DNA of 64,000 nt from JBBRHQ01 sp963738305 (lineage in GTDB: Bacteria > Actinomycetota > Thermoleophilia > Solirubrobacterales > 70-9), in assembly GCA_963738305.1 (NCBI GenBank), contig CAVTVU010000001.1, positions 806,001-870,000 of the forward strand. Direction: 5' to 3'. The position numbers and the translations under genes are program-made. The notes below the pieces were generated by a model. That model saw nothing but the letters and a program-made list of their open reading frames with translations. It ran no database searches and was not told the DNA's origin. This document shows, one piece after another, positions 15,194 through 23,495 of this stretch; within the stretch, counting starts at the first letter, position 1, and each line of letters opens with the position of its first letter.

Positions 15194-17899
15194 TTACTGC
15201 TCCCGCAGAACACTCCCGAGCGGCAGGCGCCGCAGGGCGCGCATCGCCAGCACCGTCGCGACCAACCCACCCAGCACCGCCGCCCCGGCGAGGCCGGCGA
15301 GGAAGCCCCAGGGGATCGCGAGGGAATCCGGGGGCGGATCGAAGACGTGCTGGAGCATCGCAACCAGCATCGCCGAGAGCATGAATCCGAGGCCGGCGGC
15401 GACGACCAGGCCGACGCCGAGGACGAGCAGGACTTCGCTCCAGAGGAAGGACCCCACCTGGCGAAGGGGCGCGCCGAGGGCCGCCATCGTCGCGAACTCG
15501 TGTCTACGCTCGGCAGCGCCGAGCGCGACGAACAGACCCATCGCCCCAGCCGCGAGCAGGATCGCGAAGGCCTGCTCGATGCGACTGATCCCGCCTAGGT
15601 CGACCGTGGTGATCGAGCTGACCGTCTGCTGGGTCTGCTGGCGGATGTTCTTGACGATCGTTCCGTCGGAGCGCGTTGCGGCGGCGATTCGGCTGGACAC
15701 GGCGCGCGGATCGCCAGCTGCCTTTGCGAATACGACATTGGGCCCGGCTCCCTGGCTGACCCGCTGCAGGTAGGAGAGGTTGGTGACCATGAACGAGTCC
15801 TTCGGCGCCGATGGAAACTCCTGGACCACCCCCACAACGTGGAAAGGGATCACCCGGAAGGCGCCCGTCGAGCGGTCGAGCACGCGGAGCCTGAGGAGGT
15901 CCCCTGGGGCGAGCGAGTAGTCGGTGATCGTCTCCTTGCCGACGAGGATCCCGTCGGGGGTCGTCTTCAGCTTCGAGATCGCCGACCTCGCCGACTCGCC
16001 GATGAAGTAGGAGTCGCGCAGGGTCGTCGCGTCGGTGAAGGTGGCGGGGTTGATGCCGTAGGTGTCCTGGAGATCCGGCCCGATATAGGCGTAGGAGTGA
16101 TCGAGGGCCGTGGTCGCCTGAACGCCCGGGACTTTCGCGATTCGCTGTGACAGATGCTTGCCGGCGGTCACGCCCGGTGGCGCCGTCACGGTTACATCGG
16201 CGCCAAGCGTCAGCTGGGCGTCGACGGCGGCCTGCTGGTCATAGGTGGCGGAAAAGATGCCGAGATTGACGCCGAAGGCGAGCAGGAGCCCGACGACCAC
16301 AAGGCCCCGATTGATCGCGGCCCCCCTGCGCCCGGCGCTGGCCAGGAGGAAACCGCGAGCCGTCTCGGCCCGGCCCCCTGCCGCCCGCCGCGCAAGCCAG
16401 GCAAAGCCGCGGCCCCGCAGCCTGACGAGCAGCAGAGTCGCGCCGATCCACAGCAGCGCCGGGGCGAAGAACATGTAGATGGAGAGCGAGAGGGTCGGGT
16501 TGGAGTCGGGGTTGACCACAGCCGAGAAACCCGTGCTCGCCGTCAGCCAGTAGATCAGGCCGCTGATCGCCAGGGCGAACCAGTCGAGATTGAGCCTCTG
16601 CCAGAGCGGCGTTCCCTCGCGGCGGCCCGAGCGGCGACTGTCGGCGACGCTGGCCCGCAGAACGGAAACGCTGGCACCGATCCGTGCCGCGGCGGCGCCG
16701 GCGATCGCCAGGGCGACGCAGGCGGCAGCGGTGACGACGGCGCGTGTCAGTGTGAGCCCGACGCCGCCCTCGACCACCGCTGAGACGGCGAGGAAGGCAA
16801 GGCCGGCACCGGCGAGCCCGGCGACCAGGCCGATCACTGCGCTCTCCATGCCTGCCATCACCAAGAGGTCGCGGCGGGTCGCTCCACGGGCCCGCAGCAG
16901 GGCGAGGTCGCGGCGGTCGCGCTCGACGGTTCCCAGCGCCGCCAGGTAGGCGAGCCCGAGCGCGATCAGCGCTCCGGGGACGGCGAGCATGATGTAGAGG
17001 GCGTTCGCATAGAGGGCATCGCCGGCGGCGGTGTTGAGCGAGTCCGAGAGGTTGTCGACGAACTGGATCTGCCCCGGAAGCGAGCGCTCCACCTGGTTGC
17101 GAGTGCGATTGGCGAGGTTGTAGGCGGCCATCGGACTGCCGGTCGAGAGCGGCCCCGGATCGAGCTGCGCCTGGACCTGCCACTGGACCCCCGTCTGCGC
17201 ACCGGGCTGGACGTTGGAGCCGACGTTGGCCGGCGTGATCGTCCGCAGCGCAGGAGCGTAGGTGCGCGCAAACGTCCCGAATGGCAGGATCGCGGTGTTC
17301 GCTGGGGGTTGCGCCGGCGCTGGGCCGAGGGCCGGGTTGAGCGGTTGGAAGAGTACATCGGCGGAAGTCACGATCGCGACTCCGCTGACCGTGTAGGGGA
17401 TGGGCCGGGACCCATTCGCCGGCCGAAGCAGGACTTTTCCCCCTATCCTCGCCTGGAGGGTCGCCGCCATCTGCTGGTCGAGGACGACCTGGCCGGGCTT
17501 CAGGGCGCCCTGGAGCATCCGGAAGGCCCGGATGTGAGAGAGGTAGTTCGGCGGCACCGCGAGAACCGAGCCGCTGCCCGACCGGGTCGTGCCCGCGGGC
17601 CCGGACGAGGCGGCGCTCGCCAAAGGCGCCGTCGCGGTGGCCGACGCCTGCGCAATTCCCGCCTGGCGGGCGACGCCGGCGGCGACCCGCTGCGCCTGGG
17701 CGCCGGAGAGCGCCGGCCCCTGCCAGTCGAGCGGAACGCTGCGAACCGCGCTCGAGGCCATCGTCTGCAGGGAGTTGCCGATGAAAAGCAGCATCGCTCC
17801 GAGCAGGGCGGTGGCAGCGCCGAGGACGACGATCCTGATCAAGGTCCGCCCGGGCGAGCGGAGGAGGCCGGCGAACACGAGGCGCCCGGTGGCGCTCAT
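15194..17899 (-). CDS. FtsX-like ABC transporter permease
   Basis: The 901-residue protein has the MacB/FtsX layout: an N-terminal helix (LIRIVVLGAATALLGAMLLF), a large exported domain, and repeated groups of transmembrane helices (around ALYIMLAVPGALIALGLAYL, VIGLVAGLAGAGLAFLAVSA, LLLAFGVNLGIFSATYDQQA, and the last near WSEVLLVLGVGLVVAAGLGF). The FtsX core repeats twice, with LLRARGATRRDLLVM and MAALGAPLRQVGSFLWSEVL as the coupling segments. It is encoded directly after two ATPase genes with a stop-start overlap. Such systems often extract lipids or lipoproteins or act as mechanotransmitters. Confidence 0.9.
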   Translation of the reverse strand: MSATGRLVFAGLLRSPGRTLIRIVVLGAATALLGAMLLFIGNSLQTMASSAVRSVPLDWQGPALSGAQAQRVAAGVARQAGIAQASATATAPLASAASSGPAGTTRSGSGSVLAVPPNYLSHIRAFRMLQGALKPGQVVLDQQMAATLQARIGGKVLLRPANGSRPIPYTVSGVAIVTSADVLFQPLNPALGPAPAQPPANTAILPFGTFARTYAPALRTITPANVGSNVQPGAQTGVQWQVQAQLDPGPLSTGSPMAAYNLANRTRNQVERSLPGQIQFVDNLSDSLNTAAGDALYANALYIMLAVPGALIALGLAYLAALGTVERDRRDLALLRARGATRRDLLVMAGMESAVIGLVAGLAGAGLAFLAVSAVVEGGVGLTLTRAVVTAAACVALAIAGAAAARIGASVSVLRASVADSRRSGRREGTPLWQRLNLDWFALAISGLIYWLTASTGFSAVVNPDSNPTLSLSIYMFFAPALLWIGATLLLVRLRGRGFAWLARRAAGGRAETARGFLLASAGRRGAAINRGLVVVGLLLAFGVNLGIFSATYDQQAAVDAQLTLGADVTVTAPPGVTAGKHLSQRIAKVPGVQATTALDHSYAYIGPDLQDTYGINPATFTDATTLRDSYFIGESARSAISKLKTTPDGILVGKETITDYSLAPGDLLRLRVLDRSTGAFRVIPFHVVGVVQEFPSAPKDSFMVTNLSYLQRVSQGAGPNVVFAKAAGDPRAVSSRIAAATRSDGTIVKNIRQQTQQTVSSITTVDLGGISRIEQAFAILLAAGAMGLFVALGAAERRHEFATMAALGAPLRQVGSFLWSEVLLVLGVGLVVAAGLGFMLSAMLVAMLQHVFDPPPDSLAIPWGFLAGLAGAAVLGGLVATVLAMRALRRLPLGSVLREQ

Positions 17900-18603
17900 T
17901 GGAGAACTTCCCCGGCGGCGATCCTGCCGTCGGCAAGCTCAATCGTCCGCGAGTATCGGGCCGCGACGTCGGCGTCATGGGTGGCAACGACCAGCGCGAA
18001 GCCAAACTCCTCGCGCAGGGCGTCGATAAGGTCGAGCACACGGGAGCCGGTATCGGAGTCGAGATGGCCGGTCGGTTCGTCGCAGAGCAGAAGATCCGGC
18101 CGCTGGGCCAGCGCGCGGGCGATCGCGACGCGCTGGATCTCGCCTCCGGAGAGCTCCGAGGGCAGGTTGTCGAGCTTCGAGGCGAGCCCGACCAGTGCAA
18201 GCAGCTCGTCGCCGGCCTTGGACGAATCGCCGCCACCAGCGCGCTGAGCCGCGGCGAAGGCGACGTTCTCATAGGCGGTGAAGATGGGAAGCAGGTTCGC
18301 TCCCTGAAAGACGTAGGCGATCCCGCCTGCTCGCGCCGCCCCCCGCGCCGCGGCGTCGAGCGAGGAGAGCGGCTCGCCTCTCCACCAGACCGTGCCGGCG
18401 GTGGGCTCAATCAGGCCGCCGAGCGCATGTAGAAGGGTGGTCTTGCCCGACCCCGAGCGGCCCCATAGGGCGAGGGATTCCCCCGCGCCGATCTCAAGCG
18501 AAACCGCGCTGAGGGCATCGACCCGGGCCCTGCCCTGCCCGTGGGTGACGGTCAGCTCCTCGACCGATGCAATCCTCTGGCGGGCGGCCGTCGCCGAGCT
18601 CAT
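17896..18603 (-). CDS. ABC transporter ATP-binding protein (LolD/MacB type)
   Basis: The 235-residue ATPase has Walker A (LWGRSGSGKTTLLHALGGLI), a Q-loop (AYVFQGANLLPIFTAYENV), the signature LSGGEIQRVAIARALAQRPD, Walker B LLLCDEPTGHLD and H-loop VVATHDADVA. The family usually pairs with FtsX-like permeases. It is the second of two consecutive ATPase genes and overlaps both neighbours by four bases, so the transporter may be a heterodimeric ATPase with one large permease. Confidence 0.92.
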   Translation of the reverse strand: MSSATAARQRIASVEELTVTHGQGRARVDALSAVSLEIGAGESLALWGRSGSGKTTLLHALGGLIEPTAGTVWWRGEPLSSLDAAARGAARAGGIAYVFQGANLLPIFTAYENVAFAAAQRAGGGDSSKAGDELLALVGLASKLDNLPSELSGGEIQRVAIARALAQRPDLLLCDEPTGHLDSDTGSRVLDLIDALREEFGFALVVATHDADVAARYSRTIELADGRIAAGEVLQ

Positions 18604-19319
18604 CTGACCGCCCGTCCATCCCGCAGCTCGACCACGCGGTCAACCGCTCCGGCGACGCGTTCGGAATGGGTGACGATGATGACGGTCGAGCCGACCTCCT
18701 CGCGCAGCAGCAGAAGTGCCTCGAGGACGATCCGCTCATTGCGCTCGTCGAGCTCGCCGGTCGGCTCATCGGCAAGGACCATCCGTGCCCGCCTCGCCGC
18801 GGCGGAGGCGACAGCCACTCGCTGTTGCTCACCGCCGGAGAGGGCCGCGGCGCGGTGATGAACCCGCTCGGCGAGGCCGAACGAGGCGAGCGCGACCTTC
18901 GCCTCGCCGTGACCGGCGGTCTTCTCCGCCAGGCGCAGTGAGGTGGCGACGTTCTCGGCCGCCGTCAGCACGGGCCAGAGGTTGTCGCTCTGGAAGATCA
19001 CCCCGATCTTGGAGGCGCGGTAGATGGCAAGCTCGTCCTCGCTGAGCACGCCCACAGATCGGCCGAAAGACCTTACCTCGCCCGCCGATGGGCGATCGAG
19101 TCCTGCAGCCAAGGACATGAAGGTGCTCTTGCCCGAGCCTGAAGGCCCGAAGATCGCGACGACCTCTCCCTCCTCGACGCGGAGGTCGAGGCCCCGCAGT
19201 GCGACCGTCTCGGCCGGGCCGGAGCGGAAGATCTTGAACACGTCATGGCACTCCAGCGCCGGCCAGTCGATCTCCTCGGGCGTACGCTCCGGCTCGTTGT
19301 AGAGGCTCCTCACATCCAT
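18600..19319 (-). CDS. ABC transporter ATP-binding protein (LolD/MacB type)
   Basis: The 239-residue ATPase has an N-terminal extension of about 25 residues (LYNEPERTPEEIDWPAL), Walker A (IFGPSGSGKSTFMSLAAGLD), Q-loop (GVIFQSDNLWPVLTAAENVA), signature LSGGEQQRVAVASAAARRAR, Walker B MVLADEPTGELDE and an H-loop VIIVTHSERVA. It overlaps the lipoprotein gene upstream by ten bases and the second ATPase gene downstream by four. It differs enough from the second ATPase to suggest a stable heterodimer. Confidence 0.92.
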   Translation of the reverse strand: MDVRSLYNEPERTPEEIDWPALECHDVFKIFRSGPAETVALRGLDLRVEEGEVVAIFGPSGSGKSTFMSLAAGLDRPSAGEVRSFGRSVGVLSEDELAIYRASKIGVIFQSDNLWPVLTAAENVATSLRLAEKTAGHGEAKVALASFGLAERVHHRAAALSGGEQQRVAVASAAARRARMVLADEPTGELDERNERIVLEALLLLREEVGSTVIIVTHSERVAGAVDRVVELRDGRAVR

Positions 19320-19900
19320 GAGAAGCTATTGCTGATCAGCCGGTAGGCGTCGACGTTGTCGACCCCCTTGACGGTTCCCAGGTCCACGGTCGCGACCTTG
19401 CCGCCGCGGCTGTAGACGTAGCGATCGACGACCAGCAGCGGGCGCTTGCCGGTAACCGGGTCGGAGGGGCCCTGCACCGTATAGGTGGCCTTGATCGCCG
19501 GGCCGTGCTTGAGCGACACCGGGGCCGGTGCCTCGGCGGTGAGCGTCGGCTCCGAGGCCTTCTGCTTCGCCAGGGCGGCGCGGACCGAGGCGACCGTCGC
19601 CGGCGGACCGGAGGCGACGGCAACGTGGACCGAGTTCCCCTTGTCGGTGAACGTGACCTCCTTTCCGTTGCCCTTCCGCGTCCAGCCCTCGGGGTAGGAG
19701 ATCGAGTAGCCGGCCTGTGGGTTGTGGAAGGTGAGAAACACCTGGTTGTCGGGTATGTCCCCGGTGGCGGCGGACGTCGCATCTGATGCCGGCGTCTGGT
19801 CGGTGAGCGGCGAAGTGGAGCCGGAGCCCCCGCAGCCGAATGCGGCAAGCGCGGCGATCGTCATCGGCAGGGCCATGAGGGTGAGTGCTCTGTTCGTCAT
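19310..19900 (-). CDS. Lipoprotein with a PsbP/DUF1795-like domain
   Basis: The 196-residue protein starts with a lipoprotein signal (ALTLMALPMTIAALAAFGC) followed by a Ser/Thr-rich linker. The domain after residue 50 begins FLTFHNPQAGYSISYPEGWT and continues with VTFTDKGNSVHVAVASG, then RYVYSRGGKVATVDLGTVKG. This resembles PsbP/DUF1795-type extracytoplasmic domains. It leads the lipoprotein-ATPase-ATPase-permease operon and could be a substrate-binding or sensing partner. The ATG at 19900 is preceded by a TCAGG direct repeat. Confidence 0.82.
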   Translation of the reverse strand: MTNRALTLMALPMTIAALAAFGCGGSGSTSPLTDQTPASDATSAATGDIPDNQVFLTFHNPQAGYSISYPEGWTRKGNGKEVTFTDKGNSVHVAVASGPPATVASVRAALAKQKASEPTLTAEAPAPVSLKHGPAIKATYTVQGPSDPVTGKRPLLVVDRYVYSRGGKVATVDLGTVKGVDNVDAYRLISNSFSWM

Positions 19901-19922
19901 GGCGCCATCGTCGCCGCCCCGA

Positions 19923-19938
19923 CCTGACGAAATCCTGA
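19923..19938 (-). promoter_or_regulatory. Direct-repeat operator before the lipoprotein/ABC operon
   Basis: On the minus strand the sequence reads TCAGGATTTCGTCAGG, two TCAGG half sites 11 bp apart, 23 bases before the lipoprotein ATG. It matches the box before the Kelch-like gene in 14 of 16 positions. Confidence 0.5.
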
Positions 19939-19949
19939 GCGTTTCGTCG

Positions 19950-21155
19950 CTAGCGGAAGACCCCGGTGTGCCCGAGCGAGTAGCGCCCGGGCTGGGGATA
20001 GACGCAGAGGCCATGCGGCCCGGTGCCGACCGGTATCCGGGCGAGCAGCCTGCCGTTGAGGGTGCTGATCGCGTAGACCTCGGCGTCGTAGCGTCCGGAG
20101 AGCCAGAGCACCTTGCCGTCGGCTGATACGCCGCCCATGTCGGGGCTGCCCCCGCCTGGGAGGCGCCACTTGTGGACGACCTTGCGCTTGGCGAAGGAGA
20201 TCACCGAGATCGATCCCTCATCGCGGTTGGAGACGTAGAGGAAGTGGGAGTTCCTGCTGGCGTACAGGCCATGCGCGCCGGCGCCAGTGGCAATGAAGCC
20301 GGCGCGCCGGAAGCTGTGAGCGTCGATCAGCCAGACGCCGCCGGACATCATGTCGGCGACGTAGAAGAAGCGCCCGTCCGGCGAGAGCTTGACGTCCTGG
20401 GGCATCGCACCGGGTCGCAACGAGAGCGTCCCGACGACCCGCTCGGCACCAACGTCAACCTTGATCAACCTGGCGCCGAACTCGCAGCTCGCGACCAGGA
20501 AGCGTCCGTTCGCGGTGAAGTCCATGTGATCGACGCCCGGACAGGGGACACGGAGTGAGTGATGCAGGCGCATCGAGTTCGGGTCGCGGAAATCGAGACG
20601 TCGCAGCCGCTCGGCGACGACGATCGCGTAGCGCCCATTCGGAGTGAAATAGAGGTTGTAGGGATCGGTGACCGGCACGGGCTTGCCGGGTTTGCCCGTT
20701 CGCGGGTCGATCGGCGTGAGGCTGTTGCTCCGGTCGTTGTCCACCCAGAGCGTCTTGAGATCGTAGGAGGGGGTGACGTGCTGCGGCTGGGCCCCGACCC
20801 CGAATTCGTCGATCACCTTGAAGCTGCGGGGATCGATGACGCTGACCGTGTTGCTCTCGCTGTTGGGAACGTAGATCCGCGAGGGGTATCCCCGGGCGGC
20901 CGGCGCCAGCATCCCCGGCCGATCGGCCGCGTAGACATTGCGCGGGTCCAGCAGAGGCGGAACTCCGCTCCGCCTAGTCGACGGCGACCGTCGCGCTCCT
21001 TTGCGCTTCGGCGCATCCCGCTTGGTGCTCGTCGACGCCGGCGTATCGGATCCTCCAATCGCGGGCGTCTCCGATCCTCCCGACCCGCAGGAAGCGAGCA
21101 CCGCGCTCGCAAGGGCGGTCGCGACAATGATCAGCGGCTTCCGATGCCCGAACAT
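19950..21155 (-). CDS. Exported YVTN/beta-propeller lipoprotein
   Basis: The 401-residue protein has a lipoprotein signal (LIIVATALASAVLASCGSGG), a Ser/Thr/Arg-rich linker and then six or seven propeller blades. Recurring units are YVPNSESNTVSVIDPRSFKV, FTPNGRYAIVVAERLRRLDF, LSPDGRFFYVADMMSGGVWL and FLYVSNRDEGSISVISF. Such YVTN or cytochrome-D1-like propellers bind partners or ligands outside the cytoplasm. ATG 21155 was chosen because the signal peptide begins there; the frame remains open further upstream without family features. It is divergent from the Kelch-like gene, and both face an operator-like repeat. Confidence 0.85.
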   Translation of the reverse strand: MFGHRKPLIIVATALASAVLASCGSGGSETPAIGGSDTPASTSTKRDAPKRKGARRSPSTRRSGVPPLLDPRNVYAADRPGMLAPAARGYPSRIYVPNSESNTVSVIDPRSFKVIDEFGVGAQPQHVTPSYDLKTLWVDNDRSNSLTPIDPRTGKPGKPVPVTDPYNLYFTPNGRYAIVVAERLRRLDFRDPNSMRLHHSLRVPCPGVDHMDFTANGRFLVASCEFGARLIKVDVGAERVVGTLSLRPGAMPQDVKLSPDGRFFYVADMMSGGVWLIDAHSFRRAGFIATGAGAHGLYASRNSHFLYVSNRDEGSISVISFAKRKVVHKWRLPGGGSPDMGGVSADGKVLWLSGRYDAEVYAISTLNGRLLARIPVGTGPHGLCVYPQPGRYSLGHTGVFR

Positions 21156-21179
21156 GCCGCCCCACAATGCAGTCGGGAA

Positions 21180-21195
21180 CCTGACGGCCTCCTGA
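21180..21195 (-). promoter_or_regulatory. Direct-repeat operator facing the propeller lipoprotein gene
   Basis: On the minus strand the sequence reads TCAGGAGGCCGTCAGG, two TCAGG half sites 11 bp apart, 25 bases before the ATG at 21155. Confidence 0.5.
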
Positions 21196-21232
21196 ACACT
21201 GCATAAAACGTGCACGCAATCGGTCGCAGCGG

Positions 21233-21248
21233 TCAGGATTCTGTCAGG
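21233..21248 (+). promoter_or_regulatory. Direct-repeat operator facing the Kelch-like gene
   Basis: On the plus strand the sequence reads TCAGGATTCTGTCAGG, two TCAGG half sites 11 bp apart, 22 bases before the GTG at 21271. Together with the copy at 21180-21195 it forms a back-to-back pair in one divergent promoter region. Confidence 0.5.
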
Positions 21249-21270
21249 CGCTGAGCACCAGGATTGCGGT

Positions 21271-22311
21271 GTGACATGGCGCCGACTGCTCATCCCCGGA
21301 GCCCTGCTCGGTGCCGCGGTGGTTTTGACCGTCGTAACCGCATCACTGCCGGGTGGGGGCTCGGGTTCGCCATCGGACACCGCGACCGGCTCGCGCCGCG
21401 GACAGCCTCGCGGATCACAGGAGCATCCGCTTCGGCTGACCGCCCTCGCCTTTCCGACGAGGCTGCAAGCGCCGACCTCAGGAGAGACGGTCGTCGCGCG
21501 GCCCGACGGCCTGCTGGTCATCGGTGGCCTCGACGGGGCCGGCGCCTCGACCTCATCGGTGCTCGACTTCGACCCCGCCACCGGAACGACCCGCTCGGCG
21601 GGATCGCTCTCGCAGCCGCTGCACGATGCTGCCGCGACCGCCGTGCGTGGAGGCGTCCTGGTCTTCGGCGGCGGCTCGACGACGACGCTCGACGAGGTCG
21701 AGCGGCTGGCTCCTGGACGAGCCGGACAGATCGTCGGCCACCTGCCGCAGACCCGGTCGGACCTCTCGACCCTGACCGTCGGAGAAACCGCGGTCCTCCT
21801 CGGCGGCTACGACGGGGCGCGACCGCTCGGATCAGTTCTGGAGACGCAGGATGGCCGCAGCTTCACCACGCTCGCACATCTGCGGGTGCCGGTCCGATAC
21901 GCGTCGGTGGCAGCGCGGGGAGACCACCTCTTCGTCCTCGGCGGCGAGCTCGCCAACGGAACCGACACCGCCGAGATCCAGTCCGTCGACCTCTCCACGG
22001 GCGCGACATCCATCGTCGGCCGGTTGCCGGCTGGGCTCTCACACGCTTCGGCCGTGACCCTACGAGCCAGAGTCCTCCTGCTGGGCGGGCGTCGCGAGGG
22101 GCGCACCACAGATCAGGTTCTGCGGTTCGACCCCCACCGGGTCCTTTCGAGGCAGGTGGGCCGCCTCCCGGCCCCGGTGCAGAATGCCGCCGCCGGGGTG
22201 GTGGGGAACACGGCCTATCTGATCGGCGGCCTCGATCCGAGCGGAAGGCCGCTCGAAACGATCGACCAGCTCCGGCTCAATCCCGTCGCTCCTCTGAACC
22301 CGACGCGGTGA
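21271..22311 (+). CDS. Exported Kelch-repeat-like protein
   Basis: The 346-residue protein has an N-terminal signal anchor (LLIPGALLGAAVVLTVVTAS), then repeated blades with the GG and aromatic pattern of Kelch/galactose-oxidase-type propellers: LLVIGGLDGAGASTSSVLDF, VLVFGGGSTTTLDEVERLAP, AVLLGGYDGARPLGSVLETQ, LFVLGGELANGTDTAEIQSV and AYLIGGLDPSGRPLETIDQL. No catalytic Cys-Tyr pair is evident, so a binding rather than oxidase role is more likely. The gene is divergent from a second propeller protein, and the two may be co-regulated. It ends within the convergent 69-residue gene. Confidence 0.82.
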   Translation: MTWRRLLIPGALLGAAVVLTVVTASLPGGGSGSPSDTATGSRRGQPRGSQEHPLRLTALAFPTRLQAPTSGETVVARPDGLLVIGGLDGAGASTSSVLDFDPATGTTRSAGSLSQPLHDAAATAVRGGVLVFGGGSTTTLDEVERLAPGRAGQIVGHLPQTRSDLSTLTVGETAVLLGGYDGARPLGSVLETQDGRSFTTLAHLRVPVRYASVAARGDHLFVLGGELANGTDTAEIQSVDLSTGATSIVGRLPAGLSHASAVTLRARVLLLGGRREGRTTDQVLRFDPHRVLSRQVGRLPAPVQNAAAGVVGNTAYLIGGLDPSGRPLETIDQLRLNPVAPLNPTR

Positions 22312-22486
22312 GCTGATCCGCCCGGTGCTCGATCTCATCGGCATCCAGAACCGCCCATCCCACACGCTCGACGAGATGGCCCGAGAAGTGATCGGACTCG
22401 AGATCGCTAAGCGCCACCCGCTCGCGGTAGACGACGGTTCTGGCCGCATCGTCCGGGGCGTCCGTGACCACGACTATCTGGGGCAT
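22277..22486 (-). CDS. Small conserved-looking protein, 69 residues
   Basis: The protein begins MPQIVVVTDAPDDAARTVVY and continues RERVALSDLESDHFSGHLVE, then RVGWAVLDADEIEH. It is acidic and soluble with no membrane segment. ATG at 22486 has AGGAGG five to six bases upstream, which strongly supports translation. The 3' end overlaps the Kelch-like gene by 35 bases. I do not recognise the family. Confidence 0.6.
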   Translation of the reverse strand: MPQIVVVTDAPDDAARTVVYRERVALSDLESDHFSGHLVERVGWAVLDADEIEHRADQLTASGSEERRD

Positions 22487-22542
22487 GCTGGCCTCCTTCG
22501 GGTTGGGTGGGGGCAGCGTGGAGCGCCCCGGTTTCCCGCAGG

Positions 22543-22569
22543 TCAAGAAGCGGTAAAAGCTGGGTCAAG
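22543..22569 (+). promoter_or_regulatory. Possible three-part direct repeat before the phosphoesterase gene
   Basis: TCAAG at 22543-22547 and TCAAG at 22565-22569 are 22 bp apart, with a degenerate TAAAA at 22554-22558 exactly halfway. The 11-bp phase is the same as in the other boxes, but the half site is weaker. Confidence 0.3.
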
Positions 22570-22618
22570 ATCTCCGGCCGCTAATCGATGGCTCATCTTG
22601 GCCGCCGATCATCGAGGG

Positions 22619-23488
22619 GTGATCTCCACAGCCCTGAGAAGGCGTTTGAGCTGGCTCCTCTCGGGGATCGTCGTTGCCGCCCTGCTCGCGGTGACGGTCG
22701 TCCCCGACAGCGACGGAGCGGCTCCCCACATCGCCCCTACCCACCCCCCGCGCTACTCGCACGTCGCCGTTCTCGTGCTCGAGAACCACGATTACCGCAG
22801 CATCATCGACAGCCCCAGCTCCCCCTATCTAACCGGACTGGCGAGCCGCTCCGCGCTGGCCACCAACTACTTCGGGGTCGGCCATCCCTCGCTGCCCAAC
22901 TACCTGGCGATGACCGGCGGCTCGACCTTCGGATTGAGCGGCGACTGTGGCTCCTGCACGGTCGAGGGCAGCAGCCTCTTCGATCAGCTGAGCGAGGCCG
23001 GGATCCCCTGGAAGGCCTACTTCGAGCCCGGGTCGCGCCGGGTCAACCCGTTCCTGCATTACGAGGGCGAGGTGAGTGATGCTGACGCTGCCGGTGTGGT
23101 CCCGTTCACAACCCTTTGGCGGGATATCCGCCATCGCTCGCTGCCCCGCTTCTCCTGGCTCGGGCTGAGCCTTTGCCACGACGGTCACAGTTGCCCCCCG
23201 GCTGCCAGCGACCGCTATCTCTCGCAGCTTGTCCCGGCGGTCCTGAGGGCGCTGGGCCGCCACGGAATCCTCTTCGTCACCTGGGACGAAGGAAAGATGC
23301 ACGCGCGGCCGGGGGGCGGCCACGTGGCGCTGATCGCCGCCGGGGGCGCCGCCCGCGATGGCGCCCGCTCAAGCGGGCGCGCCAACCATTACACCCTGCT
23401 CCACACAATCGAGAACGCCTTCGGCCTGCCGGCGCTTGGCAAGGCCGCCGCGGCTCCGACGCCGCCCCTCCAGCGATTGCTCAGTTGA
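22619..23488 (+). CDS. Secreted phosphoesterase (acid phosphatase / phosphatidylinositol-3-phosphatase-like)
   Basis: The 289-residue protein has a signal peptide (LSWLLSGIVVAALLAVTVVP). The mature domain opens with HVAVLVLENHDYRSIIDSPS, typical of the phosphoesterase/AcpA family with metal-binding Glu-Asn. GVGHPSLPNYLAMTGGSTFG holds the nucleophile Ser/Thr region, FEQL-like SSLFDQLSEAGIPWKAYFE follows, and FVTWDEGKMHARPGGGHVAL supplies the Asp-Glu and His ligands. GTG at 22619 was chosen because it sits just before the signal peptide; an in-frame TTG at 22598 is an alternative. It probably hydrolyses phosphomonoesters or phospholipids outside the cell membrane. Confidence 0.85.
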   Translation: MISTALRRRLSWLLSGIVVAALLAVTVVPDSDGAAPHIAPTHPPRYSHVAVLVLENHDYRSIIDSPSSPYLTGLASRSALATNYFGVGHPSLPNYLAMTGGSTFGLSGDCGSCTVEGSSLFDQLSEAGIPWKAYFEPGSRRVNPFLHYEGEVSDADAAGVVPFTTLWRDIRHRSLPRFSWLGLSLCHDGHSCPPAASDRYLSQLVPAVLRALGRHGILFVTWDEGKMHARPGGGHVALIAAGGAARDGARSSGRANHYTLLHTIENAFGLPALGKAAAAPTPPLQRLLS

Positions 23489-23495
23489 TGACCTG

